Shown here in pieces: positions 55,701-64,000 of a stretch of DNA of 64,000 nucleotides. Source of the DNA: Closterium sp. Naga37s-1. Its lineage: Eukaryota > Streptophyta > Zygnematophyceae > Desmidiales > Closteriaceae. The stretch is taken from assembly GCA_947471745.1 (NCBI GenBank), contig CANJKZ010000108.1:2023001-2087000 (forward strand). Reading direction: 5' to 3'. A model generated the notes under the pieces. That model searched no databases. It was not told the DNA's origin and saw only the letters and a program-made list of their open reading frames with translations. A program made the position numbers and the translations under genes. Each line of letters opens with the position of its first letter. Within the stretch, counting starts at the first letter, position 1.

Positions 55701-57762
55701 GGAAATCGGGATACCGGGAAACCGGGATACCGGGATACCGGGATACCGGGATATCGGGAAACCGGGAAACCGGGAAACCGGGAAACCGGGATAACGGGAA
55801 ACCGGGCAACCGGGATAACGGGATACCGGGATACCGGGAAACCAGGATACCGGATAACCGGAAAACCGGGAAACCGGGATACCGGGATACGGGGAAACTG
55901 GGAAACCGGGAAACCGGGAAACCGGGAAACCGACTTACAAGCTCTCCCAGTGGCCTGCTTGACTCACCGTGCCCGGCTGTAGCGCGCCCAGCAGATGGTC
56001 CAGAATCTTGTTCTCCACCACCTCCTCCACCTCCTTCGCCGCCTTGGCCCGAGCCTGACACGGAGGTTCGGGGAGTGATGGGTGGTAGGGGCACAGCAAG
56101 GGAAAAGAGGTTTGAAAAAAACGCATGGAACCACAGACCCAGACTTGCCCTTCAAACGAGTACCTCCAATAAGGTTCTGATGCGAGCTCAGAAAGGTGAA
56201 GAGAACGCACACCTTCTGCCGCTGCAGCTGAATGGCGTTTTCCAGCAGGTCTCGAATGATCTGATCCACGTCCCGCCCGTGAAAGCCCACCTCCGTGAAC
56301 TTGGTCGCTTCTACCTGTCATCAGACACACACAAGCACGCAAGCACGCATGTATGCACACACACACCCACACCCACAACCACACTCACACCCACACCCAC
56401 ACCCACACCAACACACACACCCACTTACAAACACACCGCCCACACATAGACCCACCACACACCCACAAACACTTGGTGGCTCAAACCGGGTGAGCACACT
56501 TTGACAAGGGGAGCATAAACGAGCCTGGGCAATTTGTGAGCCGACTCATTGGCCGCCTAGTCAGGACGGCTCAAACTTGGCATGGCAAGCGCACCTTGAC
56601 AAAGGGCGCATGGATGAGCTTGGCGAGGCGCCGTGCGATCTCAGTCTTCCCACAGCCAGTGGGGCCGACCATGAGGATGTTCTTTGGCACCACCTCGTCC
56701 CTCATCGCCCCACTGATGCGCTTCCGCCGCCACCTGTTGGCAGTTGCTCGCACGCGAGTAAGAGCAGGGAGGACAGGCGTGGGAGGGAGGACAGGCGAAT
56801 GATGAGACGTCTTGAGGCTCGTCCCACAGCCAGTGGGGCCGGTGACCATGAGGATGTTCTTGGGCACCATCTCGTCCCTCATCGCCCCGCTGATGCGCTT
56901 CTGCCGCCACCTGTTGGGAGGGAGGGCAGGCGCGGGGCCAGGGGGGTGGGAGGGAGGACAGGCGAGTTGTGAGACGTCTCAGGGCTCTTCCCGCAGCCGG
57001 TGGGGCCGACCATGAGGATGTTCTTTGGATTGGCACCACCTCGTCTTTCATGGCCCCGCTGATGCGCTTCCGCCGCCATCTGTTGGGAGCAGATGAATAA
57101 GGAGGGGGATAGGGGAGAAAGGGAGGACAGGGGTGGGAAGGGGAGAGCAACGGTGGGTGGGAGTGAGGATCGAAAATCCATCTGCAGCAACGCAGGATTT
57201 AGAATCTCTAAATGTATGCACACCACAATTGAACGATAAAAGAAACGTAGGAAGGAAGAAAACAGAACATCGCGCCAGGAAAGAGAGAACTGCTGCTGCT
57301 TTCTGCAACAAGCAAGTTTGAGCAAACCATCATGTCACGCCAAGCGCAATTGGAACAGAACCGCACCTGTTGCGCAGGGCAATAGCGACGGCTCGCTTGG
57401 CCTGTGCCTGCCCCACAATGTGGCGATCCAACAGCTCCACCACCTTGGCTGGCGTCAACTCGTCCTCCGATACCTGCTCTGCAAGGGGGGAAGAGAGGGC
57501 GGAGAGGTAGAGGAACAGACAGCGAGAGAGACGAATTTCAAGTTGAAACAGAAGTAGAGTCTCAAACCATGGCATCTAGTGGGTCAGAGAGTTAAGAAAA
57601 AGGGAGGAAACAGGCGAACAAGCTTCGAACTTACCTGATACGGCAGCGGATTCATCATCAGTGTCTGCTGGCACCGTAGCGGGATCTGCAGCAGTGACTG
57701 CAGTGGTGACACCATCACCACTTGATGGCAATAAAGCGGATGTGGACAGGGGTGCTACAAAC
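46771..57762 (-). CDS. hslU: HslU (ClpY) ATPase subunit of the HslUV protease, nuclear, likely mitochondrial
   Basis: Exons on the minus strand: 57762-57635, 57478-57367, 56733-56595, 56314-56213, 56054-55968, 52911-52507, 51727-51596, 49886-49756, 48857-48707, 48338-48207, 47724-47680, 47151-47074 and 46833-46771. Phases close to the stop, about 567 aa. The first exon lies upstream; a 17-nt start exon at 58000-57984 (MLVHS, joining as [12 protein letters not shown]) fits the phase but is tentative. Motifs: [19 protein letters not shown], Walker A GPTGCGKT, the [15 protein letters not shown] loop, Walker [52 protein letters not shown] and the C-terminal tail VSKFIL, which in this family inserts into HslV. 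The enzyme unfolds substrates for the HslV peptidase. The variable I-domain exon carries an internal duplication. The introns contain the densest exon-copy arrays in the window. Confidence 0.93.
47260..47310 (-). repeat. Partial copy of HslU exon [15 protein letters not shown] (acceptor side)
   Basis: It repeats the acceptor and first ~48 bp of the penultimate exon, then diverges. The full exon is 47151-47074. Confidence 0.9.
48012..48105 (-). repeat. Donor-side copy of HslU exon 48338-48207
   Basis: It repeats the coding segment [20 protein letters not shown]-, in slightly changed form, and a GT donor region downstream of the full exon. Confidence 0.8.
48580..49005 (-). repeat. Partial copies around HslU exon 48857-48707
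   Basis: An acceptor-side copy at about 48935-49000 repeats [15 protein letters not shown] donor-side copy at about 48585-48660 repeats [19 protein letters not shown] and the donor. The flanking ~25 bp encode the same GAF/TACRP segment. Confidence 0.88.
49131..49410. repeat. 10-bp CCATACATAG minisatellite in an HslU intron
   Basis: About 28 nearly perfect tandem copies; two carry a T-to-C type change (CATGCATAG). Period 10 makes all frames open, giving repetitive Tyr/Cys/Met frames that are not genes. Confidence 0.97.
49510..50475 (-). repeat. Junction-duplication array around HslU Walker B exon
   Basis: Upstream in the transcript are at least five acceptor-side copies starting near 50470, 50305, 50166 and 50022, and a palindrome-linked pair at 50362-50436. 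They carry [16 protein letters not shown](V) and then diverge. The full exon is 49886-49756. Downstream, donor-side copies at about 49672-49618 and 49560-49510 carry [16 protein letters not shown] and a GTAGG donor. Confidence 0.94.
50362..50436. repeat. 27-bp exact direct repeat flanking a palindrome
   Basis: GGGGAACAAGCGATCTTGTC and the next 7 bp occur at 50362-50388 and identically at 50410-50436. The 21 bp between contain TTTTGAGACGTCTCAAAA. With the flanking bases the perfect palindrome spans 50388-50407. Confidence 0.97.
50640..51535 (-). repeat. Seven-fold donor-side array of HslU exon 51727-51596, 270-bp higher-order period
   Basis: Seven copies of the exon's 3' part ([17 protein letters not shown] plus GTGAGAG) recur about every 135 bp. 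Alternating types A and B make a 270-bp unit present almost identically at 50649-50918, 50919-51188 and 51189-51458. On the minus strand one frame stays open across all units and their intervening intron DNA for 322 codons, because 270 is divisible by 3. Confidence 0.96.
51785..51940 (-). repeat. Two acceptor-side copies of HslU exon 51727-51596
   Basis: Copies at about 51842-51785 and 51938-51890 repeat the acceptor and [15 protein letters not shown] or MERVVKGV, then diverge. Confidence 0.88.
52015..52440 (-). repeat. Three donor-side copies of HslU exon 52911-52507
   Basis: Copies ending at about 52372, 52205 and 52018 carry [20 protein letters not shown], or variants such as [14 protein letters not shown], and a GTGAGT or GTGGG donor region. 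Confidence 0.92.
53227..55932. repeat. 2.7-kb 8-bp minisatellite (GGGAAACC / GGGATACC)
   Basis: About 338 units of CCGGGAAA and CCGGGATA in irregular order, inside the HslU intron between exons 56054-55968 and 52911-52507. Higher-order blocks containing GGGATTCCAGGATACC recur near 54000, 54600, 54850 and 55330. Open frames of 450-990 codons on both strands arise only because stops are absent from the unit. Confidence 0.98.
56820..57085 (-). repeat. Two partial copies of HslU Walker A exon
   Basis: Acceptor-side copies at about 56913-56815 and 57082-56970 repeat [12 protein letters not shown] and GPTGCG. Both end at the same place in the exon, right after the Walker A Gly, where GAGACGTCT begins. 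They are followed by a shared GACAGGCGA intron segment. The full exon is 56733-56595. Confidence 0.93.
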
Positions 57763-58701
57763 CTGCTCAAGGAGCAAACAAAAAGCGCGGATTATAGTGG
57801 ATTACTCGTCATCTCGGTGCTATCACGCAACCCACTGCACTGAAAGCATTACCATTGCTCGTTATGTCGTTAATGAACGCAATAACGCAGAATACAAAAC
57901 GGAGTGTAGAAATCCACACGCACGGTTCAACGAGCCACTCAACTGGAAGCTGCAAGCTCGCTGCTGGAAGAGTCGAGGAAAACCGTGAATGGACGAGCAT
58001 TGTCTGTGCGGGAAAGCGGACGCGGTATCGGCGGAAACGGCGGAATTGGCGGAAAGAGTTGAAAGCGGGGTCACGTGGGGGGAGGCGGAAGCAGATGCGA
58101 GTTGGCGTGCGAGCCACGTGCAGTGGTGCGGATTGCGGGAGGAACGGCGGAGGACACTGTGGAACGACATAGCTGATCGGTTTAATGCGGTACAGAACTC
58201 AATGCCTGTCCTCGATTTTGCAACCTTTACTCCTTATCCCTGCAAGGTGCTACTCCTAGGTTGTTTGTCAGACCCCGCGTTAAAAAGCCATAGATCGCCC
58301 CCTAGCGAAAGACAGAGGCGAACAGAGGAGGAACGATCGGATCGACAGTCGTATCCTGTCTGTCTGACGACAAGTGCGTGCGAAAACAGACCCGACGGAT
58401 ATGCCTGCACAGGAGGACAGGAGGAATCCGTCAAATCAGGCTTCTATCATGAACCAACGTCGACGACACGATGAACAAGCTTCTCAAAATTCGACGCAGA
58501 ACGTCCACTTTATAGTGTGGCCCCGGCTGCGATAAAAGCACGGGAGTAGGTTGGGTATGTACGTGAGAATTATTTCACTCTTGTACTAGTAGCAACACTC
58601 TTTTTATGACAACCATATACTAGCAGATCAACGATCCTACCCTAAATGCTAAAATTTTGTCAAGCACCGTTGCTATAAGTATCACGCAACATTGGCCTCT
58701 T
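57763..58701. other. 5' region of HslU and intergenic space to the LUSTR gene
   Basis: Both neighbours are on the minus strand. The tentative HslU start exon is 58000-57984. The rest shows no gene. Several plus-strand frames, such as 57989-58474, lack domain similarity. Confidence 0.5.
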
Positions 58702-61700
58702 TCACTCCAGTTTCCCCTCTTCAATCTCATCTTCTAGCGAAAACACATCCGTGTTTATCGGCTTCTTTTCTGCTGCAGACCCTGCCTCTGCTTTCGCTGA
58801 AGCCACGGATGCTGACGTAAGCGCCACGTCATCATCATCCTCTGGAACGTCCTCCGAATACGCGTATCTGGATGGAAAAAGGGTGTGTAAATTGGATCAG
58901 TTGCAAGGTTGCAGCAAGTCAATGTCATAGCAATGCCACATGACCATAGGTAAGGTGTAAGGAACAGCAAAACAGCTGTTGCTACATGCGTCACATCATC
59001 ATCACCACCCCTCTCTCCATCTAGAGCATTCGAGGGAACGTATGTGGAGGAAATTGAGCATGGCAGTGTGGGAGAGCATTTGTGTGTGCATACATGGTAG
59101 AGTTGAGGGACGGCGCCCAGAGCACGCAGATGGCGCAGAGCAGCACATACCGCAGCAGATGCCAGATGGGGAGAGCTTGATACTCGCCAGCATCGTGGGA
59201 GTGTAGGCACCTACTTGCCAGCATTCACGTGTGTGTACACACCTGGTGGAGTTGAGGGAGGGCGCCCAGAGCACACAGATGGCGCAGAGCAGCAAATACT
59301 GCAGCAGGTGCCAGAAGCACCCCGTGATCCAATCCGCCTCCCACCGCTCATTGTACGGGTCCGACAGCCGCACATACATCTGCACGAGAGGCCGGATATG
59401 GGCAAGTGGTGGATATGGAGAAACAGACGGGGAAAACGAAACTTCTGAGGTGTCTTGTCTCAACAACCACCTCTCGCGGTACGGGTCCGACAGCAGCACA
59501 TACATCTGGGCAAGGGGTGAGCAGACGGGGAGGGGCAGATGGGAAGATGGGAGGAAACAGATGGGGGATCACACACGGTTTGAGTCATTCTATAACACAG
59601 ACTGACAGTTTTGAGATGAATGGTCGCACATGCATGTGCATCTGAGGACGAAGACAAACAGATGGAGGATCAGACCAACACATGGATTGGGGCAAACAGT
59701 ATCAACACAGAGACAAGCAACATAATCTTGTGTAGCGAACAAGCATGGGTGCAGCGCGGTTCAGTGCGCACCTCGTATGCGATCCATGCAACTGACACCA
59801 GCACGGCCAGTGCCATGCCGTTAGTGAACTTGCGGTACAGCTCCAGCTTCGACCCTGTGCGCTTCGTCTGGTGGGCACAAAGGGGATGGGGGGGGAAGGG
59901 GGAGGGGCATGGGGAGGGGCATGAACGGGAATGAATGGGCATGAACGGGCATGAACGGGAATGAACGGGAATGAACGGGCATGAATGGGCATGAACGGGT
60001 ATGAATGGGCATGAACGGGCATGAACGGGAATGAATGGGAATGAAGGAGATGAGTGCAGATACAGAGATGAAAAGCAGCGTGGACATCTCAGCCAGTGTT
60101 CTTAACACACGTCACAGGATGGCACAACGAGTGCATGCTCATTCCTTCAAACCGGGCACAATGACCCAACTACCAAGACCGCCATCATCCCCTCACCTCC
60201 TTCCCCACAAGCTGTTTTCCCCAATCTCTGCTGATTTCCACATAAACCCAGGTCCCCCCTACTATGACCATACCTGCAACAACAGCAACCATCATGACCC
60301 CACCTGAAGCAGGGAGAGCGTCTTGGAGAGCGAGGAGAAGATCCAGAGGATGAAGACGGCGTCGAGCACGGCCACGGGCAGCACGAGGAACAGGCGCTCG
60401 CTGCTGTTCAGGTCGTCGATGGCGCCCACGTTCTGCATCACGTCCAACAGCTCCACCGCACAGAAGTACCCCGCGCCTAGGGCCATCACCTGGTGTAAGA
60501 GGGGAGAGGGAGAGGAGGGAGGCGAATACTAGGGTGGAAACAGCCCGGACGTGTCAGTTGTTGCTGTAGAGGTAGTCAATCGCCCTAACATTCCACATCA
60601 CACCCACCAGTAGAGCTGAAGGAGGTGGCCTTAGAATCGACTCTGAAGATACCTCACAAGCCACCTCGCAAGCCATTTCGCAAGCCACCTCGCAAGCCAC
60701 CTCGTAAGTCACCTCGTTACCACGTCACACGCAGCTCCTTGCTATACTGTTGCTGAGAGTCAATTCACCTCTTCTCTCCCATCTTTACCCCCTCGCAGTT
60801 CCTTCCGCCGCATTCCAATCCCTATCACTTTCCCCCTCAAGCTCCCTCGCCTTGAATTCCATCCTCCGCTCCCTTCGCCCCCTTTCAGCTTCCCTCTGAC
60901 CCTCCCTCTCATTCCCTTCTACCCGTGTCACTTTGCTTTCCACACTCTATTCTCTTCAATACACTTCCAGCCCTTTCCCCTGCTTCCCACACTCTCCACA
61001 CTGCCTTCACTTTCCCCCCTGGACCCGTATTTTCCTCTCTTCTTTTTCACCTAACCAACAGGAGCGCCCTTGAAACCCCCCAAATTCTTCCCAAACATCT
61101 CTCCCCTCCCGTTACCCCTCCCCCACGCAACACCTCCTCACATTCTCCTCCCAATCCCTGTGCATCTTTCCCCACCCTTGCCCCTCCCTGGGCGTACCTT
61201 CCCTGACAGCCCGCCCAGCGTCGGCCGCACCACGCCGTACCCCATCGCCACGATCAGCACGAGCACGCGCGACACCGCCTTGCGCAGCGCGCCGAGCGTC
61301 GCCGCCCAGATGGTCGTCCCGTAGGGGCGGAAGCCGCCAGCGTTGAAGTTGACGTAGTCGAAGTACCAGGTGGCCATCTCGAGCATGGAGAGCGCGATGA
61401 CGGCCGTGATGCAGTTCTGCAGCTGCAGGATGTCGCGCCAGAAGCGCGCGTACTGCATGAACCACACCACGCCCAGCACCAGGTACGCCTGGAGGGGGGA
61501 TAGGACGGGGAGGGGAGGGGGAGGAAAAAAGGGGGGATGGAAGGGGTGTGGGGGGGGGGAGGGGGAGTGGGAATCGGGGAGAGGGGGATGAATTTCGCGC
61601 AAGAAGCGCGCGTCATGCAGGAACCGCACCACGCCCAGCACCAAATACGGCCTGGGGGGAGAGGGTGGGGGCCCGGCGTGGAAAATGGGTGGATTTTCAC

Positions 61701-63248
61701 AATCAAGTCAAGAAAACACCACTCACCATGGACATGAGCGCGTAGAAGTCGAGGTAAGGCATCATCATGCCGGGCAGATACCCGCCCGGGTTCTTCCACA
61801 CGGTCGTGCCGGTGACGGCCACGCCAGCGAGGCTCTTGTCGCAGATGACGAACCACAGGTAGTACATGCCCGGCGCTGTGATGTGGATCTCCGACGGCGC
61901 CACCGCCACCGCCGTGTCGTTGCCGATAAAGTTGATTTCCACCACGCGAGGCCACTGTGGAGTGGAGTGGAACATACAGGGTGGAAAGGGGAAACGGTCA
62001 AACATGAGCAACCTGGTTGAGAGGTAGTACATGCCCGGCGCTGTGATGTGAATCTCTGACGGCGCCACTGCCACCGCCGTGTCCTTGCCAATGGAGTTGA
62101 TCTCCACCACGCGAGGCCACTGCGGATCATTCCGGGTGAAAAACAAAATGAACGAGCATCGTTACAAGATGGATTATTTCGGGCCGGCAGCCATTCTTGA
62201 TGGATCTTTACAAGATAGATCATTCTTCTTCGTCCATTGTAACTTGCGTTACTGCTGGACGTGAAATCATTCTGGTGCCGCTGGGACCATGCGAGTTATC
62301 GGCGAGTTTTTTGCTTGATCACTTTCAGCATTCTTACCTTCCAACGTACTTGCTAGACGAGACAGGCAGAAAACTTTGGACTCTTGCAGATGGCAACGAA
62401 TCTGGGTATCATATTCGCGGATCCGAAGAAAATCTGCCCGTACCTGGTTATCGCCGTCTCTCGGCCGTACGATGATGTGTCCAGGGTTACATCCTGTCCG
62501 TTGAACAAGCTCGGGGGAGCAGCAGAACGCGCGGATGTTGGAAGCAGACGCATAGCCGATGCGGTCGCGGTCCTTCACCTCGAACAACAGAGCCTCGATT
62601 CTCCCCGTCTGCCCGGCGATCGGTGCCACCTGAGCCTCGGAAAGCGGCCGATGGAACTTTAGGTTGTCAAACCTGTGTGCACGACGATGCGAATTCCAAC
62701 CCAAACAGAACAACGGTATTACAAATCAAAACAACCACGAATTAGTAGACGAAACTTGCGTCCGCGACGGCAATGCATGATTCTAGCAGGAGCCGGAAGT
62801 TATCAATAGGAGCAGCCACGAGGGAGCCTGCGAAAAGAATGTTGAGCTGTGCTCTCTCACGATCTATAGAAAAGACAAACAGTATTCATGAGAGTTGCGT
62901 TCATTCGCCAGCCATTCACGCAAGTTTGTTGTTGCTGATTAATCTACGGATCGAATCCAAAGTGACGAACGCCTTTCCGTTTGCCAAGGCATCTAGACTA
63001 CCAGCATCTCGAGTTCTTTCCTACCGGATGTACGCTTTTCCGTTTGCGACTCCTCTCGGGATGTCCACCCAACGGCGAACTGCTTCAGGCGTGGATGCGA
63101 AGAGACCTTCGCGTCCGCCTCGGAAGAGGAAAGCATCGGACGCTTGGAAGAACTTCCCGCCATTATACTCGTGCACGGCCGCCTCGGCAAGCAGACTGGA
63201 CAGCATACAGAATATAGCAAGCCCGCAGGCGAGCCTTAACGCAGCCAT
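58702..63248 (-). CDS. Lung seven-transmembrane (LUSTR / TMEM87-like, GOST family) membrane protein
   Basis: Exons on the minus strand: 63248-63025, 62672-62444, 61954-61727, 61488-61198, 60489-60304, 59867-59772, 59379-59243 and 58867-58702. Phases close exactly, giving 518 aa; an upstream in-frame start at 63305 would give 537. Residues 1 to about 22 form a signal peptide (LACGLAIFCMLSSLLAEA). A lumenal domain of about 200 residues follows, then seven membrane segments in exons 3-7. Family hallmarks are WFMQYARFWRDILQLQN, WYFDYVNFNAGG, GYGVVRPTLGG, LFLVLPVAVLDAVFILWIF, LYRKFTNGMALAVLVSVAW and WAPSLNS. The C-terminus is acidic (EDVPEDDDD) and cytosolic. Related plant and animal proteins reside in the Golgi/endosomal system and act in trafficking or as channel-like or receptor-like proteins. 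The exact role here is unknown. Partial copies of exons 3, 4 and 7 lie in introns. Confidence 0.93.
59085..59510 (-). repeat. Partial copies around LUSTR exon 59379-59243
   Basis: An acceptor-side copy at about 59505-59462 carries MYVLLSDPYRER. A donor-side copy at about 59165-59090 carries LLRYVLLCAICVLWAPSLNS and a GT donor. Both are diverged from the full exon between them. Confidence 0.9.
59921..60046. repeat. 10-bp ATGAACGGGC minisatellite in a LUSTR intron
   Basis: About 12 tandem units (ATGAACGGGC, ATGAATGGGA and variants). Confidence 0.95.
60640..60720. repeat. 12-bp AGCCACCTCGCA repeat in a LUSTR intron
   Basis: About six degenerate tandem units (AAGCCACCTCGC and variants) near a run of CCTCGTTACCACGTCAC. 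Confidence 0.75.
61598..62120 (-). repeat. Partial copies of LUSTR exons 3 and 4
   Basis: Acceptor-side copy of exon 3 at about 62119-62008: WPRVVEINSIGKDTAVAVAP to MYYL, then STR and a GT. Acceptor-side copy of exon 4 at about 61655-61600: AVFGAGRGAV-like, repeating LVLGVVRFLHDARF. Both precede their full exon in the transcript. Confidence 0.9.
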
Positions 63249-63305
63249 GGCGGCCAACACAAATGAGATAACTACTGCTGCTGTTGCTGATACGTCTTCC
63301 AACAA

Positions 63306-64000
63306 GTAAACTTTGAAATTCCTTCCTGGCTGAAGGTCATCGGAACTCCGAGCTGGGTCTGTGGATGTGAATCTGGCGAGGTGGGGGATGAGCGGAGCGA
63401 TTTCGAGTTGGGGGGGGAGGGGACGGAGTCACAGAGGGCGAGGAGCGGAAGAACCACGTGGAGGCGGGGAGCGGAGTGGCGGAAGAATCACGTGGAGGAG
63501 AAGGAAGCAGGGGGGCGAGGGGAGGAATTGAGTCGCTCGCCGGGATGGGCGCGGGAAGTTCGGGAAAAACAGGGGGGAGGATTGCTTGGCAGGACAGTGG
63601 GGCAGAGCAGGCCTGCGCCTGAACTTCGATCTTGCCGAATGTCTACACCTGTTCCCGTATCGCGAGGGCGAGCAGGGAAATGGAATGGGAGGGAAAACGG
63701 TCAGGCTCGGGCGAGTGAAGAGGTGTGTGTCAGAAGCCTTGGCCTGCGTATTCGGGGTAATAATTCCATCTCAGTGGTACACCGAACCCAATCCTGCTGA
63801 AAATGTCTTGTCATAAGCCCAAGACACATGCCGCCTACAACAAACCAGAAGAAACAATAGGGGTATGACTGTATCATAACACATGAACTTCGTTGTATTG
63901 TAGGGTTGAGAGGAACGAAATATTTCATTAGGTGACAGCTACATAATTTATAAGCCTATATCCATCATAACTAAATACATAAATGGCAAAATCTACTACG
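63306..64000. other. 5' flank of the LUSTR gene, no gene seen
   Basis: GC-rich near 63380-63620 with purine-rich stretches and AT-rich toward the end. It presumably includes the LUSTR 5' UTR and promoter. No supported coding exon. Confidence 0.5.

Noticed and set aside
53081-56094. Open frames of 450-990 codons on both strands (Gly/Lys/Pro/Asn/Arg/Glu or Phe/Pro/Val/Ser/Arg repeats)
   Set aside because: They are stop-free translations of the 8-bp minisatellite and lie inside an HslU intron; no non-repeat protein sequence is present.

Overview
The window is nuclear DNA from a GC-rich, intron-rich green-lineage eukaryote. It carries a KNOX-type TALE homeobox gene, an AP2/ERF transcription factor gene, a plant-type DCC oxidoreductase and an adenylosuccinate lyase with plastid-like leaders, a plant-type lung-seven-transmembrane (TMEM87-like) gene, a nuclear HslU gene and Ty1/copia retroelements. 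This mix fits a streptophyte alga. A zygnematophyte such as Closterium is my best guess, but it is an inference and not proven by the sequence.

Layout. 1-5391 is the 5' part of a Ty1/copia fossil on the minus strand, cut by the window edge. 5647-12461 is a related copia element on the plus strand with two 131-bp LTRs and an AACCC target duplication. The two stand head to head, 255 bp apart. 12462-14518 has no gene and ends in a ~385-bp GAA microsatellite. 14519-21159 (plus) holds an AP2/ERF factor followed by long Gln-rich reading frames, interrupted by an orphan antisense exon array from a PASTICCINO1-like FKBP gene. 22363-25828 (minus) is the DCC thiol-disulfide oxidoreductase gene. 26425-34259 (plus) is adenylosuccinate lyase in 8 exons, 549 aa. 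34783-36204 (minus) is a two-exon F-box gene. 39726-46017 (plus) is the KNOX gene in 5 exons with a ~1000-residue leader. 46771-57762 (minus) is HslU in at least 13 exons plus a tentative first exon. 58702-63248 (minus) is the LUSTR/TMEM87-like gene in 8 exons, 518 aa.

The unusual biology is in the introns. In nearly every multi-exon gene here, introns are filled with partial copies of the neighbouring exon. Copies before the full exon carry an acceptor plus the exon's 5' part; copies after it carry the exon's 3' part plus a donor. They occur as many as eight or nine times in a row. At many junctions between copies lies a short perfect palindrome of the form TTTTGAG-NNNN-CTCAAAA, whose 4-bp core is itself palindromic and varies (TCGA, AATT, ACGT). 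I find perfect or near-perfect examples at 17211, 22264, 30068, 30137, 31509, 42810, 43051, 43937, 50388 and 56970. Palindromes coupled to local exon-intron junction duplication are the best candidate here for an undescribed system.

Exon boundaries were read by eye from GT/AG sites, reading phase and family similarity. Phases close exactly for adenylosuccinate lyase, KNOX and LUSTR, for HslU from exon 2 to its stop, and for DCC through exon 6. The HslU first exon, the DCC last exon and the structure of the Gln-rich region at 17.6-21.2 kb are uncertain.
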